Part shown: piece after piece, positions 9,367 through 18,326 of the stretch
Position numbering within the stretch: the stretch's first letter is position 1
Layout of the letters: every line of letters starts with the position of its first letter
Source: V1-33 sp039795165
Lineage (GTDB): Bacteria; Verrucomicrobiota; Verrucomicrobiia; Verrucomicrobiales; V1-33
Length of the DNA: 64,000 nucleotides
Assembly (NCBI GenBank): GCA_039795165.1
Contig: JBDKER010000008.1
Coordinates: 62,001 to 126,000 of the forward strand
Reading direction: 5' to 3'
The notes under the pieces: generated by a model
Told to the model about the DNA's origin: nothing
Seen by the model: the letters and a program-made list of their open reading frames with translations, nothing else
Database searches by the model: none
Position numbers and translations under genes: made by a program

Positions 9367-9992
9367 GTACGGCGGGGCAGACGCTGCTGCTGACGGGCTT
9401 CGAGCCCTTTGGCGGGGATCAGCGCAATCCTTCCGGCGAAACCGCTCTGGCCCTTGATGGTCATCGGCTGAGCGGAAATGCCGTGATTCGTTCGCTCGTG
9501 CTGCCGGTGTCCGCAGGACCCGCGTGGGAACTGACCCGGAAGCACGTCCGGATCCTGCGTCCGCGCTGGATTGTGGCGACCGGAGTGGGTCCGCGCGACC
9601 GCATTACCCCGGAAGAGCAGGCAGTGAACTGGTGCGATTACCGGATTCCGGACAATGCGGGCGTGGTACGGCGGGAGGTGCCGGCCGTCCCGGGGGGACG
9701 GAAGGCCTTCCGCTGCGGGCTCGATGTCCGGGCACTGGCGGATGCGATTCACGCGGCCGGGGTCCCGGCGGGGGTCAGTGACGACGCCGGACGTTTTGTC
9801 TGCAATGATTTCTACTGCCGACTGCTGCGGCTGACGTCGCGCCGCGGTCATGCGGCGGCCGGACGTTCCGTGTTCGTGCACGTGCCGAGGACCCCGGAAA
9901 TGGGCGGAGCCCCGCCCTTCATGGAATTGCAGACGATCCGTGCCGGTCTGCTGGTGCTGCTGGATTCGCTCGTGACTCAGCGAGGACGCTGA
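9363..9992 (+). CDS. pcp: Pyroglutamyl-peptidase I (C15 family)
   Basis: A 209-residue cysteine peptidase that removes N-terminal pyroglutamate from peptides. TGFEPFGG at residues 11-18 is the family signature. The catalytic triad is recognisable: Glu84 in ITPEEQAVN, Cys147 in DDAGRFVCNDF and His173 in FVHVP. The length is typical. The start overlaps the stop of the DUF1501 gene (ATGA), implying translational coupling, an unusual partner for this enzyme. No signal peptide is seen, so it acts in the cytoplasm. Confidence 0.9.
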   Translation: MSTAGQTLLLTGFEPFGGDQRNPSGETALALDGHRLSGNAVIRSLVLPVSAGPAWELTRKHVRILRPRWIVATGVGPRDRITPEEQAVNWCDYRIPDNAGVVRREVPAVPGGRKAFRCGLDVRALADAIHAAGVPAGVSDDAGRFVCNDFYCRLLRLTSRRGHAAAGRSVFVHVPRTPEMGGAPPFMELQTIRAGLLVLLDSLVTQRGR

Positions 9993-10048
9993 CAGGTCGG
10001 CAGCGTTCCGCCCCCGATGCCGATCGGGCATTCCCCAGAAAAGCAGAA

Positions 10049-10073
10049 CGGCGCTCCGGTTGAGGGAGCGCCG
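10049..10073 (-). terminator. Rho-independent terminator of the pth-rpsF operon
   Basis: A 9-bp perfect inverted repeat (CGGCGCTCC paired with GGAGCGCCG) with a 7-base loop lies 35 bases after the rpsF stop. On the minus strand it is followed by a T-rich run (TTCTGCTTTT); on the plus strand it is not, so it most likely serves the minus-strand operon. Confidence 0.7.
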
Positions 10074-10107
10074 CTGCTGTGCGGGAACTGTTCCGTGGGG
10101 AGAAGCC

Positions 10108-10398
10108 TCAGGCTTCGATCCGGAAGAAGTTCTGCTGGTGGACGTCGTTATTGAGGCGGAGCTTCGATTCCACTTTGCGGAGAGAAGCGGCGTCGGCCTC
10201 GATGATGTAGTTCACGAAGTAACCATCGGTGAGCTTCTTGCTGCCGTACGGGAACTTCTTTTTGCCGAGGTGGTCAATCTGTTCGAGGCGGGCTCCCTCG
10301 AGTTCCATGTCGCGGCCGATTTTGCTCACGATGGTATCGACGGTGTCCTCTTTGCCACGGGTATCGAGGACGATCAGGCCTTCATACTTGCGCTTCAT
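10108..10398 (-). CDS. rpsF: 30S ribosomal protein S6
   Basis: A 96-residue protein of typical length. It starts KRKYEGLIVLDTRG and contains the family segment HLGKKKFPYGSKKLTDGYFVNY, which forms the beta-strands that contact S18 and 16S rRNA in the small subunit platform. The start codon lies inside the end of pth (17-base overlap), so translation is probably coupled. The usual followers rpsR and rplI are absent: a terminator comes straight after. Confidence 0.95.
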   Translation of the reverse strand: MKRKYEGLIVLDTRGKEDTVDTIVSKIGRDMELEGARLEQIDHLGKKKFPYGSKKLTDGYFVNYIIEADAASLRKVESKLRLNNDVHQQNFFRIEA

Positions 10399-11023
10399 TT
10401 CCGGAGTCGAATGGAGGTTTCGTGCCCTTCTGGGGCGTGAGGTTGGGTTTGTTTTCAGAGAGATTAAAATGGTTCATCGCGGCTTGAAGGCCGCGAAGGG
10501 CTGACATCATGACAGCATCTGCGGCATTCTCAAGCGATTTATCCACGGCGGGTTTTTCCTCCGGAAGGAACTTTCCGAGGACGTGATCGCTGAGCGTGGC
10601 GAACTGCGGGGCTCCGACACCGAAGCGCAGCCGGGGGAAATCCTGGGTGCCCAGACAGCCGATCACGGATTTGAGGCCATTCTGGCCCCCGGCGGAACCC
10701 GAGAGCCGGATGCGGAGGCGGCCGAGGGCGAGAGAGACATCATCGCAGACCACGAGGACTTCGGCGGGCTCAAGGCGGAAGAAGCGGCAGACGGCAGCCA
10801 CCGAGACGCCGCTGAGATTCATGAAGGTCTGCGGCTTGAGGAGCAGCAGGGAACCGGAGCGGGCGAGTTGACCATCAAAGCGTTTTTCAGTGGACCACGG
10901 GGCTCCGAGGCGGGCCGCCACGCGGTCGAGGATCATGAATCCGGCATTGTGGCGCGTCTGTTCGTATTCGCGTCCGGGATTTCCGAGGCCGGCGATGAGG
11001 CGGATGGCGGTGGGTTCCTTCAT
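10382..11023 (-). CDS. pth: Peptidyl-tRNA hydrolase
   Basis: A 213-residue enzyme that releases tRNA from prematurely dropped peptidyl-tRNA. The family motifs LIAGLGNPGREYEQTRHNAGF (split signature with the catalytic His of RHNAG), KPQTFMNLSG, VCDDVSLALGRLRIR and GSAGGQNGLKSVI are all present; the Asp of CDDVSL and the Asn residues are the known active-site residues. An open frame continues upstream to 11095, but ATG 11023 places the glycine motif at the usual distance from the N-terminus. The C-terminal tail is extended by about 15 polar residues and overlaps rpsF. Confidence 0.95.
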   Translation of the reverse strand: MKEPTAIRLIAGLGNPGREYEQTRHNAGFMILDRVAARLGAPWSTEKRFDGQLARSGSLLLLKPQTFMNLSGVSVAAVCRFFRLEPAEVLVVCDDVSLALGRLRIRLSGSAGGQNGLKSVIGCLGTQDFPRLRFGVGAPQFATLSDHVLGKFLPEEKPAVDKSLENAADAVMMSALRGLQAAMNHFNLSENKPNLTPQKGTKPPFDSGNEAQV

Positions 11024-11061
11024 CTCGGAGGTAGGGAAATCGGTTTCGCCCGGCCGGAATC

Positions 11062-12153
11062 TCAGCGTTGCTGACGCGCCTGTTCGCGCATCCATTCCTT
11101 GAGCCGTTCCTGCAGGGTTTCCGGGTGGCGGGCATTGAGCATGGCGTCGTCCATGCTGAGGTGACCGCTCGTGGCGAGATGGAGGAGGCTGTCGTCCATC
11201 GTGTGCATGCCCGAGGACGAACCGACCTGCATGAGGCTGAAGACCTGTTCGAAGCGGTGATCGCGGATGGCGCTCTGGACACCGCTGTTCACCGTGAGAA
11301 CTTCCGAGGCCATCACGCGCCCGGGAGCGTCGGCGCGCGGGAGAAGCCGCTGGGAGACGATTCCGACGAGCGCTCCGGCGAGCTGCGTAATGATCTGCGG
11401 CTGCTGCTGGGCCGGGAAAATGTCGACAATCCGGTCGAGGGCTCCGGTTGCGCTGCGGGTGTGCAGGGTACTGATGACGAGGTGACCGGTTTCTGCGGCG
11501 GTGAGGGCGGCGGCCACGCTGTCCTGATCCCGCATTTCCGAGACGATGAGGACATCGACATCCTGGCGCAGGGCGGCGCGCAGGGCGGCCGGAAAGGAAT
11601 GGGTATCCTGGCCGATCTGGCGCTGCTTGATGAGACCGAACTGGTGTTCGAAGGTGTATTCGATGGGATCTTCCACCGTGATGACCATGGCGGAGCGCGT
11701 TTCCAGAATACGCCGCGTCATGGCCGCAAGGGTGGTTGTCTTGCCGCTGCCGGTCATGCCGGTGATGAGAACAAGGCCCTGGGTCGCCTGGCAGAAATCG
11801 GCCACCGTGGGGGAATGGCCGAGTTCGTTCAGTTCCGGCGGGACATCCGGAATGTAGCGGAAGGCGGCTTCCACATGACCACGGGCGAAGTGAGCATTCC
11901 CGCGGAAGCGCCCGACATTTTCGACGGCGAGGGCGAAGTCGAGTTCCCAGTCCTTCTCCAGCTTGGCGCGCTGGGCATCGGTGAGGACCGCCATGATCAG
12001 CTCCCGCACCTGGCGGCCATCGAGGTCGAATTCTTCAAGGGGCGTGAGCTGACCATTGACCCGGGCTGCGGGCGGTGCACCAGCGGCGAGGTGAAGATCG
12101 GATCCGCCCGCTTCGCGCGTGGCGGCAAGGTAGTCGAGGATATCGCGGGCCAT
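11062..12153 (-). CDS. pilT: PilT-type twitching motility ATPase
   Basis: A 363-residue hexameric AAA-like ATPase that powers retraction of type IV pili at the inner face of the cytoplasmic membrane. The PAS-like N-domain begins GGSDLHLAAGAPP. Walker A is GMTGSGKT at 132-139, the Asp box is TVEDPIEYTFEHQ, Walker B is DVLIVSEMRD (the usual Gly before EMRD is Ser), and the His box is AAETGHLVISTLHT. The C-terminus has QRLLPR as in PilT. It lies 31 bases downstream of a second PilT-like gene on the same strand, which suggests a PilT/PilU-type pair. Confidence 0.92.
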   Translation of the reverse strand: MARDILDYLAATREAGGSDLHLAAGAPPAARVNGQLTPLEEFDLDGRQVRELIMAVLTDAQRAKLEKDWELDFALAVENVGRFRGNAHFARGHVEAAFRYIPDVPPELNELGHSPTVADFCQATQGLVLITGMTGSGKTTTLAAMTRRILETRSAMVITVEDPIEYTFEHQFGLIKQRQIGQDTHSFPAALRAALRQDVDVLIVSEMRDQDSVAAALTAAETGHLVISTLHTRSATGALDRIVDIFPAQQQPQIITQLAGALVGIVSQRLLPRADAPGRVMASEVLTVNSGVQSAIRDHRFEQVFSLMQVGSSSGMHTMDDSLLHLATSGHLSMDDAMLNARHPETLQERLKEWMREQARQQR

Positions 12154-12184
12154 GGCAGGGAAGGGGAGGTCAGTAAAGGCGGTT

Positions 12185-13243
12185 TCAGCTCACGCCGCGG
12201 AGTGCACGGTTGAATTCAAAGGCATTGCCGGAATACGAAAGCGCCGTTTCGTAGTCGACGAGGCCGGCTTCGCAGGCGGCCACGAGGGCACTGAGGAACG
12301 AACGGTTGGCGGGTTCGTCGCTGCGTTTCAGATGATCCGAAATGGCAGGCAGATCCATGGCACGGATCCAGTCGCGCACGGCTCCATTCACTTCGAGATG
12401 TTCGCAGATGAGAGCGACGCCCGTGCCATCGGCGCGGGGCAGCAGCCGCTGGCTGAGGACACCGATCATCTGGTGCGAAAGCAGGGAAAGCATCACCTGG
12501 CGGTCGGCCGGGGGCACGAGATTGGCGAGTCGGTCCAGTGATTCCGTGACGTTGGGGCTGTGCAGAGTGGAAATGACAAGGTGCCCGGTTTCGGCGGCCT
12601 GCAGGCAGGTCACGGCGGAATCGCCGTCGCGGATTTCGCCGAGGAAAATGACATCGGGGGCCTGGCGCAGAGCTTTCTGCAGGCCCGTAGCGTAGTTGGG
12701 CGTGTCGAGTCCGACTTCGCGCTGGGTGAAGAAGGCGAGGCGGTCCGCAAAGAGGTATTCGATGGGGTCTTCGATGGTGACGATGTGGCCCTGGCGGCTG
12801 GAGGCGAGCAAGTCGAGGCAGCTGGCGACGGTCGTGCTTTTGCCGCAGCCGGTCGGCCCGGTCACGAGAACGAGTCCGGAGCGGTGGTTGAGCCAGCCGG
12901 CGATCAATTCGAGAGGCAGGCCAAGGGAATCGAGGGTGGTGACCTTGGTGCGGATCTGGCGGAGGACAGCTCCGAGTTTTCCCATGCGGCGGTGGAGATT
13001 GACCCGGAAGCGGGTGCCATCGGAGGCGTACCATGCGGCGTCGCGGTCGAGCAACTGGGATGGATCTGCCTTGCAGGCGTGGCAGAGGGATTCCATGTCT
13101 ATAGTCGTCAGGGCGGGTTCCTCGGGTTCGTGGAAGGCTCCATTGACCTTGAGGCGGGCGCGGTGGCCTTCCGCGAGATAGAGGTCGGAGGCTCCCCAGT
13201 GACGGGCGAGGGCGGCGAGGGATTCCAGAAGGGGAGTGACCAT
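12185..13243 (-). CDS. Second PilT-family ATPase (PilU-like)
   Basis: A 352-residue paralogue of the adjacent PilT. It has GASDLYLAEGHRARLKVNG at the start, Walker A GPTGCGKS at 129-136 with an unusual Cys, the Asp box TIEDPIEYLFADR, Walker B DVIFLGEIRDGDS, the His box AAETGHLVISTLHS and SQRLLPR. The frame is open further upstream, but ATG 13243 is preceded by AAGG and starts at the normal place. The two proteins differ clearly in sequence, so this is an old duplication. In other bacteria a second PilT-like ATPase (PilU) supports retraction under load; whether that applies here is inferred. Confidence 0.88.
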   Translation of the reverse strand: MVTPLLESLAALARHWGASDLYLAEGHRARLKVNGAFHEPEEPALTTIDMESLCHACKADPSQLLDRDAAWYASDGTRFRVNLHRRMGKLGAVLRQIRTKVTTLDSLGLPLELIAGWLNHRSGLVLVTGPTGCGKSTTVASCLDLLASSRQGHIVTIEDPIEYLFADRLAFFTQREVGLDTPNYATGLQKALRQAPDVIFLGEIRDGDSAVTCLQAAETGHLVISTLHSPNVTESLDRLANLVPPADRQVMLSLLSHQMIGVLSQRLLPRADGTGVALICEHLEVNGAVRDWIRAMDLPAISDHLKRSDEPANRSFLSALVAACEAGLVDYETALSYSGNAFEFNRALRGVS

Positions 13244-13302
13244 GTGACCTTGGGGAGGGAAGCGGGTTTCCGCGGTCGAGGCAAACTGAAAAAGGATGGC
13301 TC

Positions 13303-15657
13303 TCAGGGAACGGAAAGAATATTCCGGAGAGTCTGCGAGACCGGGAGAGGGCTGGGCGTATGACTTCCGGGCCACGGAGAGGCAGCGATCACTTCGAGCA
13401 TGCGGACTTCGTGACCGAGAGGGGCGTTTTCATCGATGTTCCAGACGCCTGCGACGAGGTACCATCCCCGCGGCCATGCGGCGGCCTCTTTGCCGGGAAT
13501 CTGCAGGGCGAGCAGCTGGGGAATGCCCGGCTGCCCGGCAAGCACCACGGTCCGCTCGTCAGGTCGCAAGGCAAAGGCGCGGCTCCAGTGGCCGGAAGCC
13601 TCGCGAGAGCCCAGCGTCATCCGGTATTCGCCAATCTCCAGCAGGCCGCACCATGCCCGGGCCGCATCGGGTGACAGGTGCGCAGTCACCGGCTGCGACT
13701 TGAGGGACTTGCCGAGGAAGGCCATGGCTTCACCGTGAGTCGGGACCGGGAATTCCTCGGGTCCCCGCAGGGTCCGCCAGCCGGTCAGCAGGCTGGCGTA
13801 GAGCGTGAATCCGCAGAGAGCTGCCGCCGTTGGCGACAGGCCGGGAACCCGCGCATCGACAACGGCTCCGGAATCGCTGTGGGCGGACTGTCGCCCTAGG
13901 CCAGCAGCGAGTCGTTGCAGCGCGAGGAAGGCAAGGCAGGCGGCGCACCATTCGGTCATGGTCCAGAGGCGGCGCCCCAGGGCCCCGCTGGTCAGGCCGT
14001 CCATGATGGCGGTCCCAGCGATCAGGCACAGCAGGAGAACGGCCCAGAGCCTCGTCGCTCGGTTTCCGCTGGCGAGGGATCCGACGGCTGCGGCAGCCAG
14101 CCACCATTCGGGAGGAAGATACTGTGCGCACCAGCCAGCCATGGGCAGCAGCAGCAAGGCGGCCTGTCTGGGCATCAGAAGTTGGTCCCGCAGGCGCAGG
14201 GCGAGCCACAGGCCGAGTCCGGTCAGGCCAAGCACGAGAACGGGATCACGGGGATCGAAGCGGGAGTGGAAGCGGGCGATTCCCGCATTCACGAGACGGA
14301 GCCAGCGCAGGGGATCACGGCGGACCTCTGCGCTGAAGCGCTCACCGTAGTAGATGGCCCGGGCCCTGATGTCGCCGGGGGCCAACCCGGCCGCGAGCGC
14401 TTCGGTCTCGAGATCCGGACCGTACCGGCCGGAAGGCGATACGGTCGCGTAAAGCATCATGGCACTGTTGATGGAAATCGAGCCCACGCCCCACACAGTT
14501 TTCTGCCGGACGATCCACGGCAGCAGAATCACACTGGCTCCGGCAGCGACGAGGGCTCCGCGCTGGAGAAACCCGGTCCACCGTTTATCTCCGCAGGCAC
14601 AGGCGATTCCCATGAGAGGCACCGCCAGCAGCGTGAACGGGCAGATGAGGCAGCCGACGCCGTGAAGAACGCCGCCCCAGAAGAGATCGGCCCGCTTTCC
14701 GCTGACGCTTCCCCGCCAGAGCAGGCCGGTCCCGGCGATCACTGCCAGCATCGCCGGAATCTCGCTCATGGGGAGAGGCAGCAGGCCCAACTGCGCCGGG
14801 CTGATGGAGAGCATGGCCACGGTGGCCACCGCCGCGGCCCGGCCCGCGATCCGCAGCATGACCGCTCCCGCGAGGGCCGCCGCGGCCGCGCCGGCGACCA
14901 CATTGAGCAGGCGGGCCGCCACCATCCAGTCCCAGCCAGGGAGAGCGGTCCCCGCCAGCAGCACGGCATACAGCGGGCGCTGCCCGGCAAATTCGCCCAC
15001 TAGCCCCTCGCCCCGCAGCAGAGCCCGGGCCGTTTCCAGCCAGCCGATGCAGTCGCTGTAAGGCATTCCTTTGACCATCATGAAGGGATCGCTCCAGTCA
15101 CGCCGCATCCACGCGACCATTCCGCGCAGCACGAGAGACGCCAGCAGCATCGCCGGAAACCACCAGCGCACGGGAATCCGGGGACGTTCCGGGAGCTGAT
15201 ACCCTCCGGCCCTGGCGAGCAGCAGCAGCGCCGCGAGCGAACCCCAAAGCAGGACGGGAGAAAGCGGAGCCGCGGTCCGCAGCACGTACCGGCGGCCGTT
15301 GCCGCGTGGATCCGAATCATCGCTGGCTGCCAGCGTCAGTGAATTCCCGCTCGTTCTGAAACGCCCTCCCCCATGTTCCTCCACATCACGGGAACCCGTG
15401 CGGCGGTGGAGCGCAACGCCATCCTCGAAGACTTCGGCGTGTTCCGCGGTGATGGGACCGCGCCATTCCTTGGGAACGGGCAGCTTCCATGCCTTGCCGG
15501 CGGCCGTCACCGATCCTCCCTGCAGATTGAGCACGACCTCGGAGCGTGCCCCGAATCCCGTGAGGGCGCGCAGGGCCAGCAGCAGCCACGCCGCTGCCAG
15601 CACCGGCACGGCAGCACGCACAAGGGCGGGGGGAAGCGGCAGCATCGTTCGGTTCAT
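13303..15657 (-). CDS. Large polytopic membrane protein, GT39/ArnT-like glycosyltransferase candidate
   Basis: A 784-residue membrane protein. It has one N-terminal helix, a beta-rich extracytoplasmic segment (residues about 35-125), then about ten to twelve hydrophobic helices (for example LLWGSLAALLLLARAGG, LLALPLPMSEIPAML) and a soluble C-terminal part of about 150 residues. The plan, with a loop containing DPFMMVKGMPYSDCIGWLETARALLRGEG, resembles bacterial GT-C proteins that use polyprenyl-phosphate sugars. No certain catalytic acid pair is visible. It follows the next gene upstream by 41 bases on the same strand and is presumably its partner. ATG 15657 is used because an upstream extension adds only polar residues before the first helix. 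Confidence 0.65.
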   Translation of the reverse strand: MNRTMLPLPPALVRAAVPVLAAAWLLLALRALTGFGARSEVVLNLQGGSVTAAGKAWKLPVPKEWRGPITAEHAEVFEDGVALHRRTGSRDVEEHGGGRFRTSGNSLTLAASDDSDPRGNGRRYVLRTAAPLSPVLLWGSLAALLLLARAGGYQLPERPRIPVRWWFPAMLLASLVLRGMVAWMRRDWSDPFMMVKGMPYSDCIGWLETARALLRGEGLVGEFAGQRPLYAVLLAGTALPGWDWMVAARLLNVVAGAAAAALAGAVMLRIAGRAAAVATVAMLSISPAQLGLLPLPMSEIPAMLAVIAGTGLLWRGSVSGKRADLFWGGVLHGVGCLICPFTLLAVPLMGIACACGDKRWTGFLQRGALVAAGASVILLPWIVRQKTVWGVGSISINSAMMLYATVSPSGRYGPDLETEALAAGLAPGDIRARAIYYGERFSAEVRRDPLRWLRLVNAGIARFHSRFDPRDPVLVLGLTGLGLWLALRLRDQLLMPRQAALLLLPMAGWCAQYLPPEWWLAAAAVGSLASGNRATRLWAVLLLCLIAGTAIMDGLTSGALGRRLWTMTEWCAACLAFLALQRLAAGLGRQSAHSDSGAVVDARVPGLSPTAAALCGFTLYASLLTGWRTLRGPEEFPVPTHGEAMAFLGKSLKSQPVTAHLSPDAARAWCGLLEIGEYRMTLGSREASGHWSRAFALRPDERTVVLAGQPGIPQLLALQIPGKEAAAWPRGWYLVAGVWNIDENAPLGHEVRMLEVIAASPWPGSHTPSPLPVSQTLRNILSVP

Positions 15658-15698
15658 CTGGAAGGCGCGGGCATCATGTCTGGAAAGGTCCCGCGGCT

Positions 15699-17636
15699 TC
15701 AATCCTCGCGGTGGATTTCACGGGCGGCTTGGCCTGCCCTATTGCCGAGGTAGCGGTAAACGCGCCGTTCGTACGGGGCATCGTGACCGGGGTAGATCCG
15801 GAGCAGGGAAAAGACGCCAGGGTCTTCAATGATCTCCATGATGCCGGGCTTGAGTTCGCGAGCCATGTGAGGCGAACCAAGATGAATGAATAGTGGGACA
15901 CCGGAATCGTCCGCCGTGTCGAGCCACCGCCGCAGCTGGGCCGGATCGTCTTCCAATTCCCATGCGGCCGGGTCGTAGGCCTGCGTGTTCATGAGCACCG
16001 CGAGGGTGATGACTTCATCAATGCCGGGATGCGATGGCTGCGTGATGCTCCGCGTCAGCTCGGTGCCTTCGCGCATGGCTTCGATGGGGAATTGCCGCAG
16101 CCCGGTGCTGGCTGGAGCCATGATGACACCGACGGCCGCGAGCAGCGCAGTGGCCACGGCTTTGCGTCCGCGGGCCAGCCAGAGAATTCCGCCGCTGCTC
16201 AGCAGCATCCATCCAGGAAAGCCGGGCAGGGTGTACCATGAACAGAAGAATCCACCCGTCACAGCAGCCTGCGCAAGAATGAGGAGCGGAAACAGCAGGA
16301 GGGCCGGCAGCAGCGCCCGTCCCATCTTTCCCTCACTCCACCACCAGCAGACCCCGGCCACCGGCAGCGAGAACAGCAGGAGCGCAGCCGGCCACCACAG
16401 TAGCGGCCTCTCTGCGAGCCGTGTCTCCCATGCAAAGCAGAGCGGGCTGCCTGCGTCCCACGCATGCCATGGCATTCCCGTGGTGATCCACGAAAGGGCA
16501 TCGCCATACCACGAAGCAGGCATCGGTCCCTGCATGCGCGCCGACTTCAGATAAAGCAGCAACGGTTCCGCACAGGGCAGCAGCAGCAGGGCACAGAGGA
16601 CGGCTCCAGTGACCGATGCCACCAGCCAGCGTCCGGTCTGCATCCGCCGCCACGCTGCCGGACCAGCCGTCCAGATCAGGCCAACAGCAGCAAGATTGAG
16701 CGCCGCCAGCAGCAGCACGCTGCCGGGAAACGACCACATGATGACAAACTGTCCGCCGGAGAAGCTCAACCACCATGGCCATGAGCCACGCAGCGCCGCA
16801 CGCAGCAGACTCCCAAGCGTCAGCGGAACAAAAAGGAGCAGCAGTCCGTAGCCCCGCGCTTCGCTGGCATATCTCACGAACCAGGGATGCAGCGACATCA
16901 GCAGCACCGCTACCATCCCGAGCTGCGGACGTCCCAGCGCCCTGCAGAGCCACGCCAGCGCAGGCAGCGCCAGCAACCCGGCCGCAAACACCGGGAGCCG
17001 CAGGGCGCGTTCGTCGAAATAAAAACCGCGGGCCTCGTCAGGAGCCCTCGCCAAAGCCGCATGACTCGCCTTGGCAAGCAGGCTGTTGAGCGGATGATTG
17101 TTGGGATCGCGATAGCGGAAAGCCGCTTCAAACCACGTCACTTCACGGAAGCGCAGATCGTCGGCCGCATCGCGCACGTACTGCCCGACCACGCTTTTGC
17201 GCACGGTGGCATCCTCGTCGCCCCAGAGGCTTAAATCGAGCCGCCGCGCGTTCATGACCCCGCTATAGAGCACCGCGGCGAACGTCACCTGCCAGAGCAG
17301 ACGGTTGCTGCCCGCAACGGATTCCACACTCACGGCATCGCCCGGTGGCAGCGGCCGCCCCAGCCAGCGCGACGCCAGCAGCAGGGTCAACGCCGCGGCC
17401 GCCCCCGCCGTGGCTGCCCGTGGAATCCAATACACCACGTAATCCCTCGTGGAAGCGACCGTGCCTTCTGCCCGGGCAGCCACCACTCGCTTCTCGGCGC
17501 TGCCCGATTTCCAGTCGCGTTCCGCCAGCCAGACAAGGACGACGAGCGGAACAAGCACGGCCGCCGCAAACCGCCGCGGCGCTCCCTGCGGAAACAGTAC
17601 CGCAAACATGGAAATCAGTCGTGCGTAGATGCGCAT
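15699..17636 (-). CDS. GT39 (PMT-like) family membrane glycosyltransferase
   Basis: A 645-residue polytopic membrane protein. The first large periplasmic loop has SLWGDEDATVRK, matching the catalytic acidic pair of the PMT/ArnT group, and after a run of helices comes SLHPWFVRYASEARGYGLLL, a second hallmark (EARGY) of the family. There are about eleven hydrophobic helices and a soluble C-terminal domain of about 140 residues. Family members transfer a sugar from polyprenyl phosphate to protein or lipid on the outer side of the membrane. Acceptor and sugar are unknown. It is first in a two-gene unit with the membrane protein at 13303-15657. Confidence 0.82.
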   Translation of the reverse strand: MRIYARLISMFAVLFPQGAPRRFAAAVLVPLVVLVWLAERDWKSGSAEKRVVAARAEGTVASTRDYVVYWIPRAATAGAAAALTLLLASRWLGRPLPPGDAVSVESVAGSNRLLWQVTFAAVLYSGVMNARRLDLSLWGDEDATVRKSVVGQYVRDAADDLRFREVTWFEAAFRYRDPNNHPLNSLLAKASHAALARAPDEARGFYFDERALRLPVFAAGLLALPALAWLCRALGRPQLGMVAVLLMSLHPWFVRYASEARGYGLLLLFVPLTLGSLLRAALRGSWPWWLSFSGGQFVIMWSFPGSVLLLAALNLAAVGLIWTAGPAAWRRMQTGRWLVASVTGAVLCALLLLPCAEPLLLYLKSARMQGPMPASWYGDALSWITTGMPWHAWDAGSPLCFAWETRLAERPLLWWPAALLLFSLPVAGVCWWWSEGKMGRALLPALLLFPLLILAQAAVTGGFFCSWYTLPGFPGWMLLSSGGILWLARGRKAVATALLAAVGVIMAPASTGLRQFPIEAMREGTELTRSITQPSHPGIDEVITLAVLMNTQAYDPAAWELEDDPAQLRRWLDTADDSGVPLFIHLGSPHMARELKPGIMEIIEDPGVFSLLRIYPGHDAPYERRVYRYLGNRAGQAAREIHRED

Positions 17637-17678
17637 GTGTGCGTGGCCTCAGTCTGACCGTTCGGCGACCCGGGTGAA

Positions 17679-18302
17679 TCAGAGGGTTCCGAAGTAGCGG
17701 TCGCCGGCATCGCCGAGCCCAGGAGATATGAAGGCGGAGGAAGTCAGGCCGTCGTCGAGCGAGGCACTGTAGATGGGCACATCGGGATGGTCGGCATGGA
17801 GCTGGCGGACGCCTTCCGGAGCAGCAATGATGCAGAGAAAGCGGATTCTTGCCGCACCGGCCTCGCGGACGCCCCTTACCGCTTCCGATGCGCTGTGACC
17901 TGTCGCGAGCATGGGATCGAGCACGAAGACTTCGCTGCCGGCCAAGTCGCTCGGCAGTCTGGTGTAGTACTGCTCGGGCCGATGCGTATCTTCGTTCCGG
18001 GCAAGGCCAATGTGACCCACCAGTGCTTCCGGAAGAACCTCAAGAAATCCCCGCAGCATGCCCAGCCCGGCCCGCAGCACTGGCACCGCCACCACAGGCC
18101 GCGCAATGACCCGGCAGTCTGCCGCCGCAAGGGGAGTCTGCACTTCCTCCTGCCGGGTCTCCAGTCCACGCAGGGCTTCCATCGCAATCAGCTGGGAGAG
18201 CTGATGCACCGCTTCCCGGAAAGCACGAGGCGGAGTCGATCCGCTGCGGAGCACCGCGAGACGATCGTGGGCCACAGGGTGGTCAAGCAGCTGAAAACTC
18301 AT
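17679..18302 (-). CDS. upp: Uracil phosphoribosyltransferase
   Basis: A 207-residue cytoplasmic enzyme that makes UMP from uracil and PRPP (pyrimidine salvage). The PRPP-binding loop is VFVLDPMLATGHSASEAV, and the uracil-site region near the C-terminus reads IYSASLDDGL followed by ISPGLGDAGDRYFGTL. The length matches the family. ATG 18302 gives the usual N-terminus; an ATG at 18317 would add five residues. It starts 24 bases after the stop of the polyketide synthase gene on the same strand and so is likely cotranscribed with it, an association with no obvious metabolic logic. Confidence 0.93.
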   Translation of the reverse strand: MSFQLLDHPVAHDRLAVLRSGSTPPRAFREAVHQLSQLIAMEALRGLETRQEEVQTPLAAADCRVIARPVVAVPVLRAGLGMLRGFLEVLPEALVGHIGLARNEDTHRPEQYYTRLPSDLAGSEVFVLDPMLATGHSASEAVRGVREAGAARIRFLCIIAAPEGVRQLHADHPDVPIYSASLDDGLTSSAFISPGLGDAGDRYFGTL

Positions 18303-18326
18303 GCGGTCATTCTGCACGCAGCCCCC

